Counted from the stretch's first letter, positions 1-8,290 are shown. The stretch: 64,000 nt of DNA from Halobacillus faecis (GCF_007991335.1 NZ_BJYD01000007.1:17482-81481), one strand, 5' to 3'. The notes: a model not told the origin generated them from the letters alone. Program-made: numbers and translations.

Positions 1-224
1 TCATTAAATGGTCTTCTTACTTCAAAACCTCATACACTTATTTCAGCCACGAACGTCCTATCCTCTCCCAATCAAACAAAGATCATTTTACCTAAAAATC
101 CCACCCATCATCTTTTCCACTTTTTCGACAATTATATGATAAAATGAAAAGTGGAACGTTTACATGAAAAATTTAATGGGAAAGCCTAAAGGAACTTTCC
201 ATGCTGTAAGGAGGTGGTCGGAAA

Positions 225-953
225 ATGGGTAGAGATGGATCCATGAAAGAATATACCATTGAGAGTCAATACTTACAGGAGACAATGACACTGAGGGTGT
301 ACACCCCAAAGAATTTCTCTCCATTATACAAATACCATTTCTGTATCATGCAGGATGGAAACGATTATTACTCAATGGGGCGCGCGGCCACGTTGAGTGA
401 TAAGCTCCATAAAGAAGAAAAGATCGAGAACACCATTTTCATCGGCATCCATTACAATGACAAATACGACCGTCAGGACAAATACCATCCAGACGGAAAA
501 AAACAAGGAGAGTACGTCAATTTCCTTATTCGTGAAGTTGTCCCTTTCCTTGATGAAGAATTACCTGGTTACTGCATGGGACGAGGTCGAACACTTGTCG
601 GTGACTCTTTAGCAGGAACACTCGCGTTGATGACTGCCGTGAAATTCCCGAACATTTTTGGTAATGTCATCATGCAGAGTCCTTATGTGGATGAACATGT
701 GAAAGAAGTTGTGCAATCGACCAAAGATTTTTCTTCATTGACCATTTATCATACCATTGGCTTAGAAGAAACAGATGTCGAAACGACTGAAGGAGCAAGA
801 AAGAATTTCCTTGCTCCTAACCGTGAACTGCGCGAATTTTTAAATCGCCAGCCTCTTGCTTATACCTACCATGAATTAGATGGTGATCATACATGGGGTA
901 CATGGCAGAAGGATTTTGAACGTGCTTTATTGAAAATGTTTGGTAAGGAGTAA
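225..953 (+). CDS. yjcH: YjcH-like alpha/beta hydrolase (putative esterase)
   Basis: 242-residue putative esterase of the enterochelin-esterase-like family. The nucleophile elbow GDSLAG lies near residues 125-130 and a likely catalytic His sits in DGDHTWGTW near the C-terminus. There is no signal peptide, so it should be cytoplasmic. The start ATG follows a good AAGGAGGT at 208-215; a second ATG at 243 is possible. It is the first gene of a tight yjcH-yjcG-yjcF run, the same order as in B. subtilis. The substrate is unknown. Confidence 0.85.
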   Translation: MGRDGSMKEYTIESQYLQETMTLRVYTPKNFSPLYKYHFCIMQDGNDYYSMGRAATLSDKLHKEEKIENTIFIGIHYNDKYDRQDKYHPDGKKQGEYVNFLIREVVPFLDEELPGYCMGRGRTLVGDSLAGTLALMTAVKFPNIFGNVIMQSPYVDEHVKEVVQSTKDFSSLTIYHTIGLEETDVETTEGARKNFLAPNRELREFLNRQPLAYTYHELDGDHTWGTWQKDFERALLKMFGKE

Positions 954-984
954 CGATATAGAAGGAAACAGGAGGGTTAGTCCA

Positions 985-1500
985 ATGAGATACGGAATAG
1001 CAGTTTTTCCATCAAAAAAAGTACAGGATGTGGCGAATTCATACCGCAAGCGGTACGATCCCCATTATGCATTGATTCCCCCACACATCACGATGAAAGA
1101 AGCATTTGAAGCAGAAGAAGAAGAAATTGAGAATAAAATCATCCCTGAATTGAGTGAAATTGCTAAAAACACGCAGCCTTTTTCGTACGGCGTTTATAAG
1201 GTGAGCTCTTTCTCCCCCGTCACAAATACGATTTATTTGAAAATCGAACCGTCTGATGAAATTTTCGAATTGAACGACAAGCTGCATGCAGGAGAACTTC
1301 CAGAGGAAAAAGATTACGCTTTTGTCCCACATATTACAATTGCCCAAAAACTTTCCGATGAAGAGTTCTCTGATGTATATGGCAGCCTGCGTATGCTGAA
1401 GTTCGACTTGAATGATAAAGTCGATCGCTTCCAGCTGCTTTATCAGCTCGAAAATGGGGCATGGAGTGTGTATGAAACGTTCCGCCTCGGCAAAGGGTGA
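985..1500 (+). CDS. yjcG: 2H phosphoesterase / 2'-5' RNA ligase-like YjcG
   Basis: 171-residue protein with the two H-x-T motifs of the 2H phosphoesterase superfamily: PPHITMKEAF near residue 35 and FVPHITIAQK near residue 115. Family members cleave or ligate 2',5'-phosphodiester bonds; the substrate of the Bacillus proteins is not settled. The frame is open further upstream, but the ATG at 985 has GGAGGG at 971-976 and begins the conserved MRYGIAVF, so I chose it. It lies between yjcH and yjcF in one transcription unit. Confidence 0.88.
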   Translation: MRYGIAVFPSKKVQDVANSYRKRYDPHYALIPPHITMKEAFEAEEEEIENKIIPELSEIAKNTQPFSYGVYKVSSFSPVTNTIYLKIEPSDEIFELNDKLHAGELPEEKDYAFVPHITIAQKLSDEEFSDVYGSLRMLKFDLNDKVDRFQLLYQLENGAWSVYETFRLGKG

Positions 1501-1506
1501 TTTTAC

Positions 1507-1929
1507 GTGGACATCATAAAGGTTAAGAATAAACAGCAAAGAGACGACGCATTTTATGTTAGACGCGTCGTCTTTGTAGATGAACAACAGGTTCCCTTGG
1601 AAATAGAAATCGACGAATTTGATGATACCGCTATCCATTTTGTTGGATATGAGAAAAATCAGCCGGTCGCCGCTGCCCGATTACGCTTTGTTCAAGGATT
1701 TGGAAAACTTGAGCGAATCTGCGTCACCAAGGAACACCGGGGCCGCTCATTCGGCAGACAGATCATCGAGTCGATGGAAGAAGTCATCCGTGATTATGCA
1801 TTTGATAAAGCCAAGCTGAATGCGCAGACCCATGCAGAGGCATTCTATGAATCGCTCGGATATGTGACCATTTCAGAACCATTCATGGATGCCGGTATCC
1901 CGCACGTCACGATGGTAAAAAAATTATAA
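1507..1929 (+). CDS. yjcF: GNAT family N-acetyltransferase YjcF
   Basis: 140-residue GNAT acetyltransferase. The acetyl-CoA loop is visible as RGRSFGRQ (residues about 79-86), preceded by the strand LERICVTKEH. Translation starts at a GTG, and its ribosome binding site AAAGGGTGA overlaps the yjcG stop codon, so the two genes are probably translationally coupled. The acceptor substrate is unknown. A strong terminator follows at once. Confidence 0.88.
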   Translation: MDIIKVKNKQQRDDAFYVRRVVFVDEQQVPLEIEIDEFDDTAIHFVGYEKNQPVAAARLRFVQGFGKLERICVTKEHRGRSFGRQIIESMEEVIRDYAFDKAKLNAQTHAEAFYESLGYVTISEPFMDAGIPHVTMVKKL

Positions 1930-1942
1930 ATCATTTTCAAAG

Positions 1943-1967
1943 AAACTCCGGGCACCCGGAGTTTTTT
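1943..1967 (+). terminator. Rho-independent terminator after yjcF
   Basis: A ten-base stem (AAACTCCGGG / CCCGGAGTTT) with a two-base loop is followed by a T-run. It ends the yjcH-yjcG-yjcF unit. Confidence 0.9.
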
Positions 1968-2033
1968 GTTTATCCTAAGATCCTTTTGTCTAAAATGAAG
2001 CGTATAGGCTACAGATAAGGGTCGTGAAACACT

Positions 2034-2711
2034 ATGGAGTACTTACAAATCACTTTAGAAACATTGTTTGGTTTTGCTGCACTATTTGTTATGACAAAAG
2101 TGCTCGGAAAAACACAAATCACTCAAATTACCGCCTTCGACTTCATCTCTGCTCTTGTCCTCGGCGAGCTCGTCGGTAATGCTTTATATGATAAAGAAGT
2201 CGGAATCCTTGATGTCGGTTTCGCCATTTTGTTATGGACTATCCTTATCTTCACAACAGAAGTAATTACCCAAAAGTTTAAAGGGACACGTAAGATATTG
2301 GAAGGAAGTCCTTCACTCGTCATATATAAAGGGAAGATCGATCGTGGTCAACTTAAGAAAAATAAGTTGGATCTTAATCAACTCCAGCATTTGTTACGCT
2401 CCAAGGATGTGTTTTCTATCCAGGAAGTTCAATACGCTGTTCTTGAGACAGACGGGACAATCTCTGTCCTTAAGTCCTCCCAGTATCAAAATGTCACACG
2501 TAACGACATGAATTTAGCCCCTCAACCTGTTCCTCTTCCTCGTACCATCATCAGTGATGGAGAGGTCATCTGGGACAATCTCAAAGAAGCAGGTTTTGAT
2601 GAGAAGTGGCTGAATGACCAACTGAGAGCACAAAGCTATAACGATCCTGCTGAAGTCATGTACGCCGAACACAAAGAAGGCGAACCGGACTTATTCGTCA
2701 TTGGTCTGTAA
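2034..2711 (+). CDS. DUF421 family membrane protein (YetF-like)
   Basis: 225-residue DUF421 protein. About three N-terminal transmembrane segments (residues 4-80) carry the family motif TAFDFISALVLGELVGNA. They are followed by a cytoplasmic alpha/beta region with the LEGSPSLVIYKGKI segment. Several paralogues occur in spore formers, some linked to germination or spore membranes, but the biochemical role is unknown. Its last 14 bases overlap the end of the convergent hydrolase gene. Confidence 0.85.
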   Translation: MEYLQITLETLFGFAALFVMTKVLGKTQITQITAFDFISALVLGELVGNALYDKEVGILDVGFAILLWTILIFTTEVITQKFKGTRKILEGSPSLVIYKGKIDRGQLKKNKLDLNQLQHLLRSKDVFSIQEVQYAVLETDGTISVLKSSQYQNVTRNDMNLAPQPVPLPRTIISDGEVIWDNLKEAGFDEKWLNDQLRAQSYNDPAEVMYAEHKEGEPDLFVIGL

Positions 2712-3597
2712 TATAAAAACTCCACGTATTATTCATGATGCGGTCCTCCACGAGGCCCGCTTTTTTTAATCCGATTAAGTAAGCGGTGACCGCTGTTCTG
2801 AATAGTAGCCATTGGGATAAACCCTGAGCTTCAACATGATAGTGCTCACACATAGCCCTAACGATCTCCTCATGCGCAGCTGGACCTTCTTCAGCCAGGT
2901 ATTGGTGCAACCAGGCGGACAGCTGCTCATGGTAATCCATGTTGTTTTGGATTGTCGTGGTGGGAGAAGCCTCAAACCTACCATGCCCGGGAAGCGCCCC
3001 CCTGCATGGAATTTGAGAAAGGCGGTCCAAACTGTCCAACGCCAAACTGACATCTGTCATAAAAGGAATCTTATGTTTTTTCAGTGTCTCTACACTAAAA
3101 TAACTGTCAGCCGCAAAGAGAATGCCATTAACTTTCAAAGCTAACTGATGATAACTATGACCAGGAAGATGGTAAGCTTCCGCCCTTAACGAACCAAACC
3201 CTATCTCCCCTTCATCTACGACCTCATCCACCCTTACAGATGGCCCTTCTAAAAATTTGTTATGTAACTCTGGCAACGGATCATTTCCTCCGAATAAATA
3301 AAGGGGTTCCATAGCTGGATTTCTTAAAATAGCTTCTTCAAACACAGGAGCGACGGTATAAACTTCGTAGTTTTCCTGAACATACCTTGCCCCTCCATAA
3401 TGATCCGCATGGGCATGGGTAATAAAAAGGTGCGTCAAGGGAAGCTCTCTTTTCTCGAGTTCCTTGAGCACCTTTTTCACGGATGAAGCATCGATTCCTG
3501 CATCGATGAGTACCCCATTCATCCCTTGATGTACGTATCCAATATTGACCGTACTGTGATAGTAGTAACAACATTCATCCACTTGTTGAAAAGACAT
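2698..3597 (-). CDS. Metallo-beta-lactamase fold hydrolase
   Basis: 299-residue protein of the glyoxalase II-like metallo-beta-lactamase superfamily. It has the HxHxDH metal motif in FITHAHADHYGG (near residue 59), a further ligand in LPGHSYHQL, the bridging Asp in FAADSYF and a last His in LPGHGRFE, so the metal site looks complete. The C-terminal 90 residues resemble the helical tail of similar Bacillus hydrolases. The ATG at 3597 has AAAGGAG eight bases upstream; a GTG at 3603 is too close to that site. The substrate is unknown. Confidence 0.82.
   Translation of the reverse strand: MSFQQVDECCYYYHSTVNIGYVHQGMNGVLIDAGIDASSVKKVLKELEKRELPLTHLFITHAHADHYGGARYVQENYEVYTVAPVFEEAILRNPAMEPLYLFGGNDPLPELHNKFLEGPSVRVDEVVDEGEIGFGSLRAEAYHLPGHSYHQLALKVNGILFAADSYFSVETLKKHKIPFMTDVSLALDSLDRLSQIPCRGALPGHGRFEASPTTTIQNNMDYHEQLSAWLHQYLAEEGPAAHEEIVRAMCEHYHVEAQGLSQWLLFRTAVTAYLIGLKKAGLVEDRIMNNTWSFYITDQ
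2740..2767 (+). terminator. Terminator of the DUF421 gene, embedded in the convergent gene
   Basis: GCGG-T-CCTC, loop CAC, GAGG-C-CCGC, then seven T. The stem has one T/C mismatch. It lies inside the 3' coding part of the minus-strand hydrolase gene, where it encodes part of the KKAGLVEDR segment. Confidence 0.7.
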
Positions 3598-3619
3598 ATC
3601 CACGACTCCTTTAGCTTTT

Positions 3620-3919
3620 TCATACAGTTTCGCTAAAGTACTGCCCTTTTCCTGTCATATGGGAAAGAATCTTCTCTGTACCGCTTTTCTTAATAGATGA
3701 GTGGGCGATGTTCACAGCATGGGTATTCCTCGTTGTATGGATGGATTTCCTACGCTGGTTTTCTACACGACCTTGCTCACGGGGTTGATTGTGCTTCATA
3801 TTACTGTCCAACGTGGCTTTAAAAATCTTTTCAAGGACAAAAGGTGAACGTTCACGCTGGGTCGTTCTGGTTTGATAATCCTGATACTGATAATGATTTA
3901 CAGGCAGAATATATCCCAT
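3620..3919 (-). CDS. Small basic protein of the spore-associated cluster
   Basis: 99-residue hydrophilic, basic protein starting MGYILPVNHYQYQDYQ, preceded by a strong GGAGGCG ribosome binding site. It is rich in Gln, Asn, Arg and His and has no membrane segment or cysteine. I do not recognise a domain. It lies at the end of a minus-strand run with yjcA and other small sporulation-type genes, so a spore role is a positional inference. Confidence 0.6.
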   Translation of the reverse strand: MGYILPVNHYQYQDYQTRTTQRERSPFVLEKIFKATLDSNMKHNQPREQGRVENQRRKSIHTTRNTHAVNIAHSSIKKSGTEKILSHMTGKGQYFSETV

Positions 3920-3955
3920 ATCGACGCCTCCTTTGCTTATCCATACCCTTATTTC

Positions 3956-4171
3956 CTACTCAAAGAAACGTTCCATCTTCCCCATCTGTTTGGTTAAGAA
4001 CTTTTCCATATCCGTCATTCGCTTGGAGAAACGACGATCCCATGCCTGAAAGTCTTTTTCCCACTCATTGAATTTCTTTTCAGGCTGTTTAATGATTCCA
4101 TTCATTTTCGACGTTTCTACATCCATTTCCTTTAATACTTCAAATAATGTTTTTTCCTTTTTATCTGTCAT
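3956..4171 (-). CDS. Small coiled-coil protein
   Basis: 71-residue, highly charged and helical protein, probably a coiled coil: the pattern of W, F, M and L among K, E and D continues from about residue 8 to the end. Its start overlaps the stop of yjcA as ATGA, so the two are translationally coupled. The family is not recognised. Position suggests expression with the sporulation gene yjcA. Confidence 0.65.
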   Translation of the reverse strand: MTDKKEKTLFEVLKEMDVETSKMNGIIKQPEKKFNEWEKDFQAWDRRFSKRMTDMEKFLTKQMGKMERFFE

Positions 4172-4494
4172 TGTCGATCAACCCATGTATAGATGATGGA
4201 TTGTAGTCCTGCAAGAGCTAGCAACAGCACCAACCACTCCCCATACGGAACTATTATATAGAAGAAAAGCATGATCAAAGCCGACCATACCCCGACACAC
4301 CACTGGCAACTCAATCCTTCTCCGATAAAACCCTTCGGCTCCACCCACTCTTCTTCAACACCATGCTCATTTTTGATAACTTTTACTTCAATAAAAGGAC
4401 GCCTGATCCATTCCATAATGGAATCCCTGACGATCAGACGCGTGAAACGAAAAGTAGCAAGGGCCAGCAATATGATTTCCATGTAAGTAAACAT
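4168..4494 (-). CDS. yjcA: YjcA-like sporulation membrane protein (DUF1360)
   Basis: 108-residue DUF1360 protein. It has an N-terminal segment MEIILLALATFRFTRLI, the conserved RDSIMEWIRRPF, a CQWCVGVW motif in the middle and a second hydrophobic segment near residues 80-98. The B. subtilis homologue is made in the mother cell during sporulation. The longest frame begins at 4527, but GAGAGGTAG sits correctly only for the ATG at 4494. The gene upstream is separated from it by a terminator. Confidence 0.82.
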   Translation of the reverse strand: MFTYMEIILLALATFRFTRLIVRDSIMEWIRRPFIEVKVIKNEHGVEEEWVEPKGFIGEGLSCQWCVGVWSALIMLFFYIIVPYGEWLVLLLALAGLQSIIYTWVDRQ

Positions 4495-4513
4495 TCTTCT
4501 ACCTCTCTCCCAT

Positions 4514-4546
4514 GAAGAAAAAGCCACTACGTTTCTTGTAGTGGCT
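4514..4546 (-). terminator. Terminator between the small coat gene and yjcA
   Basis: On the minus strand AGCCACTAC, a seven-base loop and GTAGTGGCT are followed by a short T-run. It separates the 75-residue gene from yjcA. Confidence 0.8.
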
Positions 4547-4560
4547 CACTCTTTATTTTC

Positions 4561-4788
4561 TTAAAACCAGCGAAATCCCCCACGTCGATCGGAAGATTCA
4601 TCATGATGACGGCGACTGGAGCTGCTTTCTTCTCTTGACTCTTCTTCTCTACGGCGTCTCGGTCCACCGAAAAATGGATCGACACGGTCGTCGCGATCAT
4701 GACGATCACGACGCTGGGGTTCGATGACGACGTTATCCGCTTTAATGACAAGGTCTTTCACATGGATGACCTTCTTTTTATCAGACAT
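4561..4788 (-). CDS. Small charged putative spore coat protein
   Basis: 75-residue protein. Residues 1-25 form a short beta-like stretch (KVIHVKDLVIKADNVVIEP), and the rest is an Arg/Asp/Glu/Ser-rich tail ending in GGFRWF. Such disordered charged tails are common in coat and exosporium proteins. The ATG at 4788 suits the AAGGAG better than the ATG at 4797. It is divergent from the cotZ-like gene and has its own sigma-K-like promoter. A coat role is inferred from context. Confidence 0.65.
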   Translation of the reverse strand: MSDKKKVIHVKDLVIKADNVVIEPQRRDRHDRDDRVDPFFGGPRRRREEESREESSSSRRHHDESSDRRGGFRWF

Positions 4789-4817
4789 TCCATTCACTCC
4801 TTAATCGAATTCACTTC

Positions 4818-4846
4818 TAATCTATGGCGTTTGCCCCAGTTGGGTA
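4818..4846 (-). promoter_or_regulatory. Sigma-K-like promoter for the small coat gene
   Basis: On the minus strand a -35 AC is followed by 17 bases and CATAGATTA, matching the sigma-K form AC-N16/17-CATAnnnTA. The start codon is about 30 bases downstream. Confidence 0.45.
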
Positions 4847-4906
4847 TAGTCTCTTGCCCATTAAGGACAAAAAAACTCCGGATTAACAGAAAAGAGACAA
4901 ATGCCC

Positions 4907-4935
4907 ACACCGACCCAGACACATTTCATATTCTA
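4907..4935 (+). promoter_or_regulatory. Sigma-K-like promoter for the cotZ-like gene
   Basis: ACAC, 16 bases, then CATATTCTA fits the sigma-K consensus. It lies 45 bases before the ATG at 4980. Together with the oppositely directed match it makes a divergent mother-cell promoter pair. Confidence 0.45.
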
Positions 4936-4979
4936 GTAAAGACAATACGTCAATGCGTATGGAAAGGGGAAATTAGAAA

Positions 4980-5480
4980 ATGAGCTGTGGAAAAAGATTC
5001 GATTCAGGTTCATGTGTGATTGATATTCTTAAAGATATCGTCGATGCTCAGAATGATGTCATGCACGATTGCACGACAAGCTGTGAGCGTTCAATCGCAG
5101 ACCTTTTAGGTGACACTGGTGGAGGGTCCGGTTTTGACACGGTTCCTGTCATCCTTTACTGCAAAGATGGATGCACACCTTTCAAAGGCTACGGTTCCAA
5201 ACGAAGCGGCGATGATTGCAAAGTGAAAGGAAGCTTCTTCTTCAGAGTTAAATCTGTAGACGACGATGGTTGCGCCATCCTTGAACTTCTTTTTGCTGAA
5301 CGCCGCCATGATGACGACGACGAAGATGAGGTTGAAGGATCACACCGCCGTAAAGGTTTCGATCCAAAATCACCAGCAGATCAAAGCTGTAAAAACCTTC
5401 GTGCTTCTGGAATCTGCATCACTGTAGATTTGAACTGCTTCTGCCACGTAACATGTCTTCCGGCAGCAGCAACACTTTAA
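4980..5480 (+). CDS. cotZ: CotY/CotZ family cysteine-rich spore coat protein
   Basis: 166-residue spore coat or exosporium protein of the CotY/CotZ/ExsY family. It has 13 cysteines, with typical blocks MSCGKRF, DCTTSCERSIADLL near residues 30-43 and CFCHVTCLP at the end. Family members self-assemble into disulphide-linked crystalline sheets on the outer spore surface. A run of Asp/Glu (about residues 112-123) interrupts the middle. It is the only member in the window; B. subtilis has two paralogues here. Start: ATG after GGAAAGGGGA. Confidence 0.88.
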   Translation: MSCGKRFDSGSCVIDILKDIVDAQNDVMHDCTTSCERSIADLLGDTGGGSGFDTVPVILYCKDGCTPFKGYGSKRSGDDCKVKGSFFFRVKSVDDDGCAILELLFAERRHDDDDEDEVEGSHRRKGFDPKSPADQSCKNLRASGICITVDLNCFCHVTCLPAAATL

Positions 5481-5487
5481 GATTCAT

Positions 5488-5516
5488 AAAAAACCGCGCA
5501 CAGATGCGCGGTTTTT
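5488..5516. terminator. Bidirectional terminator between cotZ-like and cotO
   Basis: AAACCGCGCA, loop CAGA, TGCGCGGTTT, with A-run on the left and T-run on the right. It serves both converging coat genes. Confidence 0.9.
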
Positions 5517-5525
5517 CCTCATTTA

Positions 5526-6077
5526 CTAAAACCCCAAGAGTCTAATATCTTTAATGTCTTCAAATGCTATCTCCCGCTGAAACGGACGCTGAAAAACTTT
5601 CATGTGCACGACACCATCTACATAATCCGTAATATACCCCCTGTAATTGTCTTCCTCAGTCGTTACCTCACATTTCATTTTCGGCACGTGTGGGGATAGA
5701 TTGAAGAAATATAAAACTTTTTCCTCAAGTGTCATGTCATGAAATCGTTGTCTTCGATCTCGTGGAGCATCCTTTTCCGCCTTCTCTTCCGCATTTACAG
5801 CTGAAGAAGCTTCCTTTCTTTCATCTCCACTCGCCTCGATCTCTTCAGATTTGTTTAATTTAGCCAACTCTTGACGGTGAGGGGAATTCTGTCTGCGCAT
5901 CCGTATTTCACGCTCATTCGATGGAGCTTCTGTCTGCGGCTGTTCTGTCTTCTCTTCTGACTTAGAAGAACGCTGACTTCGAAAGCTAGTTTGCATGGGT
6001 ACTTCTGCCGGTTTCAAGCCCTTAGGCTGGACAATATAAAGCATCGGCTGCTTAGCAAGTCGCTTTTCATCTGCCAT
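5526..6077 (-). CDS. cotO: Spore coat protein CotO (YjbX)
   Basis: 183-residue CotO family protein. It starts with a short motif around QPMLYIVQPKGL, then has a long charged low-complexity linker (residues 30-115), then a conserved C-terminal domain with EKVLYFFNLSPHVPKM and a final IKDIRLLGF. In B. subtilis CotO is a late morphogenetic protein needed for outer coat assembly. The ATG at 6077 is preferred over the TTG at 6080. A weak sigma-K-like match (AC-N17-CATATACAT) lies upstream. Confidence 0.85.
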   Translation of the reverse strand: MADEKRLAKQPMLYIVQPKGLKPAEVPMQTSFRSQRSSKSEEKTEQPQTEAPSNEREIRMRRQNSPHRQELAKLNKSEEIEASGDERKEASSAVNAEEKAEKDAPRDRRQRFHDMTLEEKVLYFFNLSPHVPKMKCEVTTEEDNYRGYITDYVDGVVHMKVFQRPFQREIAFEDIKDIRLLGF

Positions 6078-6259
6078 CAAGATCTCTCCTTTTCCATTCG
6101 TTCATCATTTCATGTATATGCCCAAATGGCAGACCATGTTCACTTTTGTCCTCTTTTGACAAAATCTCTTATGATTTTACATAGATTTAACACAACCAGG
6201 TGATTCGCTTATCTTACGATTGTTATGGTAAATGTAGACCATCAATGAGGAGTGTTTCC

Positions 6260-7279
6260 ATGAGCCTTGCACAACAACGAGAATGCAAGTCATCAGAAGA
6301 TGTACTCGCTTCATACATGAATGAGGACAAGCTTTTCATCCAATATCACCCCATCGTCGATCTACATAAAGATAATGTCATCGGTTTTGAAGCACTGACA
6401 AGATTTCCTCCAAGCGCTTCATTCAAAAGTCCCGTCGAACTGTTTCAGCTTGCTGCTCAGACCAATCGGTTGTTTCAACTTGAAAAACATACACGGAAGC
6501 TTGCCATCGACTCCATCACCCCTTATTTACAAAAGGATCAGCAATTGTGGGTGAATTTAACACCGAATGTCGTTCACGATGATTCGTTCACTCCCGGATT
6601 CACCCATACTGTTTTACAAAATACAGAGGTGAATCCGGACCAGATTGTCTTTGAAATTACAGAGCACTCCGCCATTTCTGATTTCCAAAGTTTTCGGAAG
6701 CTATTGGAACATTATAGAGAACAAGGGTTTAAAGTAGCGATCGATGACGTCGGTGCCGGGTATTCTTCCATGCAAATGATTTCTGAATTAAAACCAGACT
6801 ACTTGAAAATCGATCGATCCCTGATCACTCATATCGATCAATTACGCGAAAAACAATACATGGTGGAGGCCTTACAACATATCGGAAAGAAGTTAGGAGC
6901 AGGGATTATTGCTGAAGGAGTGGAAACCGAAGGAGAGTGTCATCATTTGATTCAAATGGGAGTCTCCCTTATGCAAGGGTATTACTTTGGAAAGCCTGAC
7001 TTCCCTCCTCCCCCACTGCCTCGGTTCATTTCTAAACAAGTAGAGCAGCAAAGAAACAATCATTGGTTTCCTTTGAAAATTGATGAGCATACCACATTTT
7101 CTGAGCTGTTGAGATGGACCGCTACATATGAAGGGAGCTATGATCACCGTTTCGCTATGAACGATACTCCTTCTGGAAAAGAAGTGCTTGCATTAACGGA
7201 GGTGGTTCGTTTTGCTGCATCCCATAGTGAAAAAAGAGAAGAACCCATATGGCCCCATCTTCAATCCTGGTTCACATGA
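6260..7279 (+). CDS. EAL domain protein, putative c-di-GMP phosphodiesterase
   Basis: 339-residue stand-alone EAL protein without membrane segments. The signature residues are present: FEALTRF, VNLTPN, FEITEHSA, AIDDVGAGYSS, LKIDRSLI, IIAEGVET and QGYYFGKP. The usual DDFGTGYS is DDVGAGYS here, and VNLSP is VNLTP, but metal and catalytic acids remain. The region after residue 260 is a helical extension without a recognised domain. ATG at 6260 follows GAGGAG; the longest frame starts at 6200. No GGDEF partner is in the window. Confidence 0.85.
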   Translation: MSLAQQRECKSSEDVLASYMNEDKLFIQYHPIVDLHKDNVIGFEALTRFPPSASFKSPVELFQLAAQTNRLFQLEKHTRKLAIDSITPYLQKDQQLWVNLTPNVVHDDSFTPGFTHTVLQNTEVNPDQIVFEITEHSAISDFQSFRKLLEHYREQGFKVAIDDVGAGYSSMQMISELKPDYLKIDRSLITHIDQLREKQYMVEALQHIGKKLGAGIIAEGVETEGECHHLIQMGVSLMQGYYFGKPDFPPPPLPRFISKQVEQQRNNHWFPLKIDEHTTFSELLRWTATYEGSYDHRFAMNDTPSGKEVLALTEVVRFAASHSEKREEPIWPHLQSWFT

Positions 7280-7280
7280 G

Positions 7281-7317
7281 AAAACCCCGTTTCCACTTTA
7301 TGTGGAAACGGGGTTTT
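7281..7317. terminator. Bidirectional terminator between the EAL gene and fabI
   Basis: A perfect 16-base stem (AAAACCCCGTTTCCAC and its complement) with a five-base loop, flanked by A and T runs. Confidence 0.92.
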
Positions 7318-7326
7318 GAGGTTGGG

Positions 7327-8106
7327 TTAATAAGCGACAATGCTAAATCCGGAATCCACGTGAATCACTTCTCCGGTCACGCCGCGGGATAGATCACTCA
7401 TTAGGTAATACCCGGTGTCGCCGACCTCTTCTTGAGTGACGGGACGCCCAAGAGGTGCACGTTCCTCAATCACTTTAAGAATCTGATTAAAGTCGCCTAC
7501 ACCTTTAGCGGAAAGTGTACGGATCGGTCCAGCGGAAATAGCATTCACCCGGATGTTATGTTTACCAAGATCGTTCGCTAAGTATTTAACGCTTGCATCA
7601 AGGCTCGCTTTCGCTACACCCATAACGTTATAATTCTTCACCACTTGTTCGCCTCCAAGATACGTGAGGGTTACGATACTTCCTCCATCCGTCATCAACG
7701 GTTGAGCTGCACGAGCGACCGCTGTTAGAGAATAAGAGCTGATATTGTGAGCAGTCAGGAAGCCATCGCGGCTTGTGTTTAAGAACTCATCTTTCAACTC
7801 TTCACGATTCGCAAATGCGATACAGTGCGCAAGGCCGTGAATCGTCCCTACATCTTTCCCGATTTGTTCGAATGTCTGAATGATCGCTTCATCGTCCGTG
7901 ACGTCACATTCATAAACAAGTGACTCCTCCCCACCTTCTAAAGTATCAGCAAGGTCTTGCACCGACTTCTTGAAACGCTCTGAGGCCACTGTAAAAATTA
8001 AACGCGCTCCAGCAGAGTGAAGCGAGCGGGCAATCCCCCAGGCAATGCTTCGTTTATTCGCCACTCCCATGACGACATAGGTGCGTCCTTCTAGTGAAAA
8101 ATTCAT
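7327..8106 (-). CDS. fabI: Enoyl-[acyl-carrier-protein] reductase FabI
   Basis: 259-residue NADH/NADPH-dependent enoyl-ACP reductase that performs the last step of fatty-acid elongation. It is a short-chain dehydrogenase fold protein with the nucleotide loop GVANKRSIAWGIA, a YNVMGVAKA active-site region (Tyr and Lys) and ISAGPIRTLSAKG. Length matches the family. The ATG at 8106 follows AAGGAGGGTG; a GTG at 8115 lies inside that site. A FapR-like half-site lies about 50 bases upstream. Confidence 0.95.
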   Translation of the reverse strand: MNFSLEGRTYVVMGVANKRSIAWGIARSLHSAGARLIFTVASERFKKSVQDLADTLEGGEESLVYECDVTDDEAIIQTFEQIGKDVGTIHGLAHCIAFANREELKDEFLNTSRDGFLTAHNISSYSLTAVARAAQPLMTDGGSIVTLTYLGGEQVVKNYNVMGVAKASLDASVKYLANDLGKHNIRVNAISAGPIRTLSAKGVGDFNQILKVIEERAPLGRPVTQEEVGDTGYYLMSDLSRGVTGEVIHVDSGFSIVAY

Positions 8107-8152
8107 AATGAACACCCTCCTTGAGGTAGTAGGATTTGAATTAGTATTTGTT

Positions 8153-8170
8153 ATTAGTACCTGCTCCTAT
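8153..8170. promoter_or_regulatory. FapR-like site upstream of fabI
   Basis: ATTAGTACCTGCTCCTAT carries a good left half of the FapR operator (TTAGTACCT) but only a weak right half. A second TTAGTA lies at 8141. FapR represses lipid-synthesis genes in Bacilli, including fabI. Confidence 0.4.
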
Positions 8171-8290
8171 TTTAAACCATAAACTTTTGAAAAACAAATC
8201 TCCCTTTATCCATTCCCTATTTCCACTCACATAAGCCCAGTCTCTATCCAAAAATAGGATAATTGGTGTTATACAATCTAATGGCAGGAC

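Noticed and set aside
1..224. A gene or clear promoter at the left edge
   Set aside because: AT-rich sequence without a convincing open frame or a well-spaced -35/-10 pair; only the yjcH ribosome binding site is certain.
1039..1638. A 199-residue minus-strand open frame
   Set aside because: It is antisense to yjcG and yjcF, both clear family members with good starts; the translation is Phe/Cys-rich and has no family resemblance.
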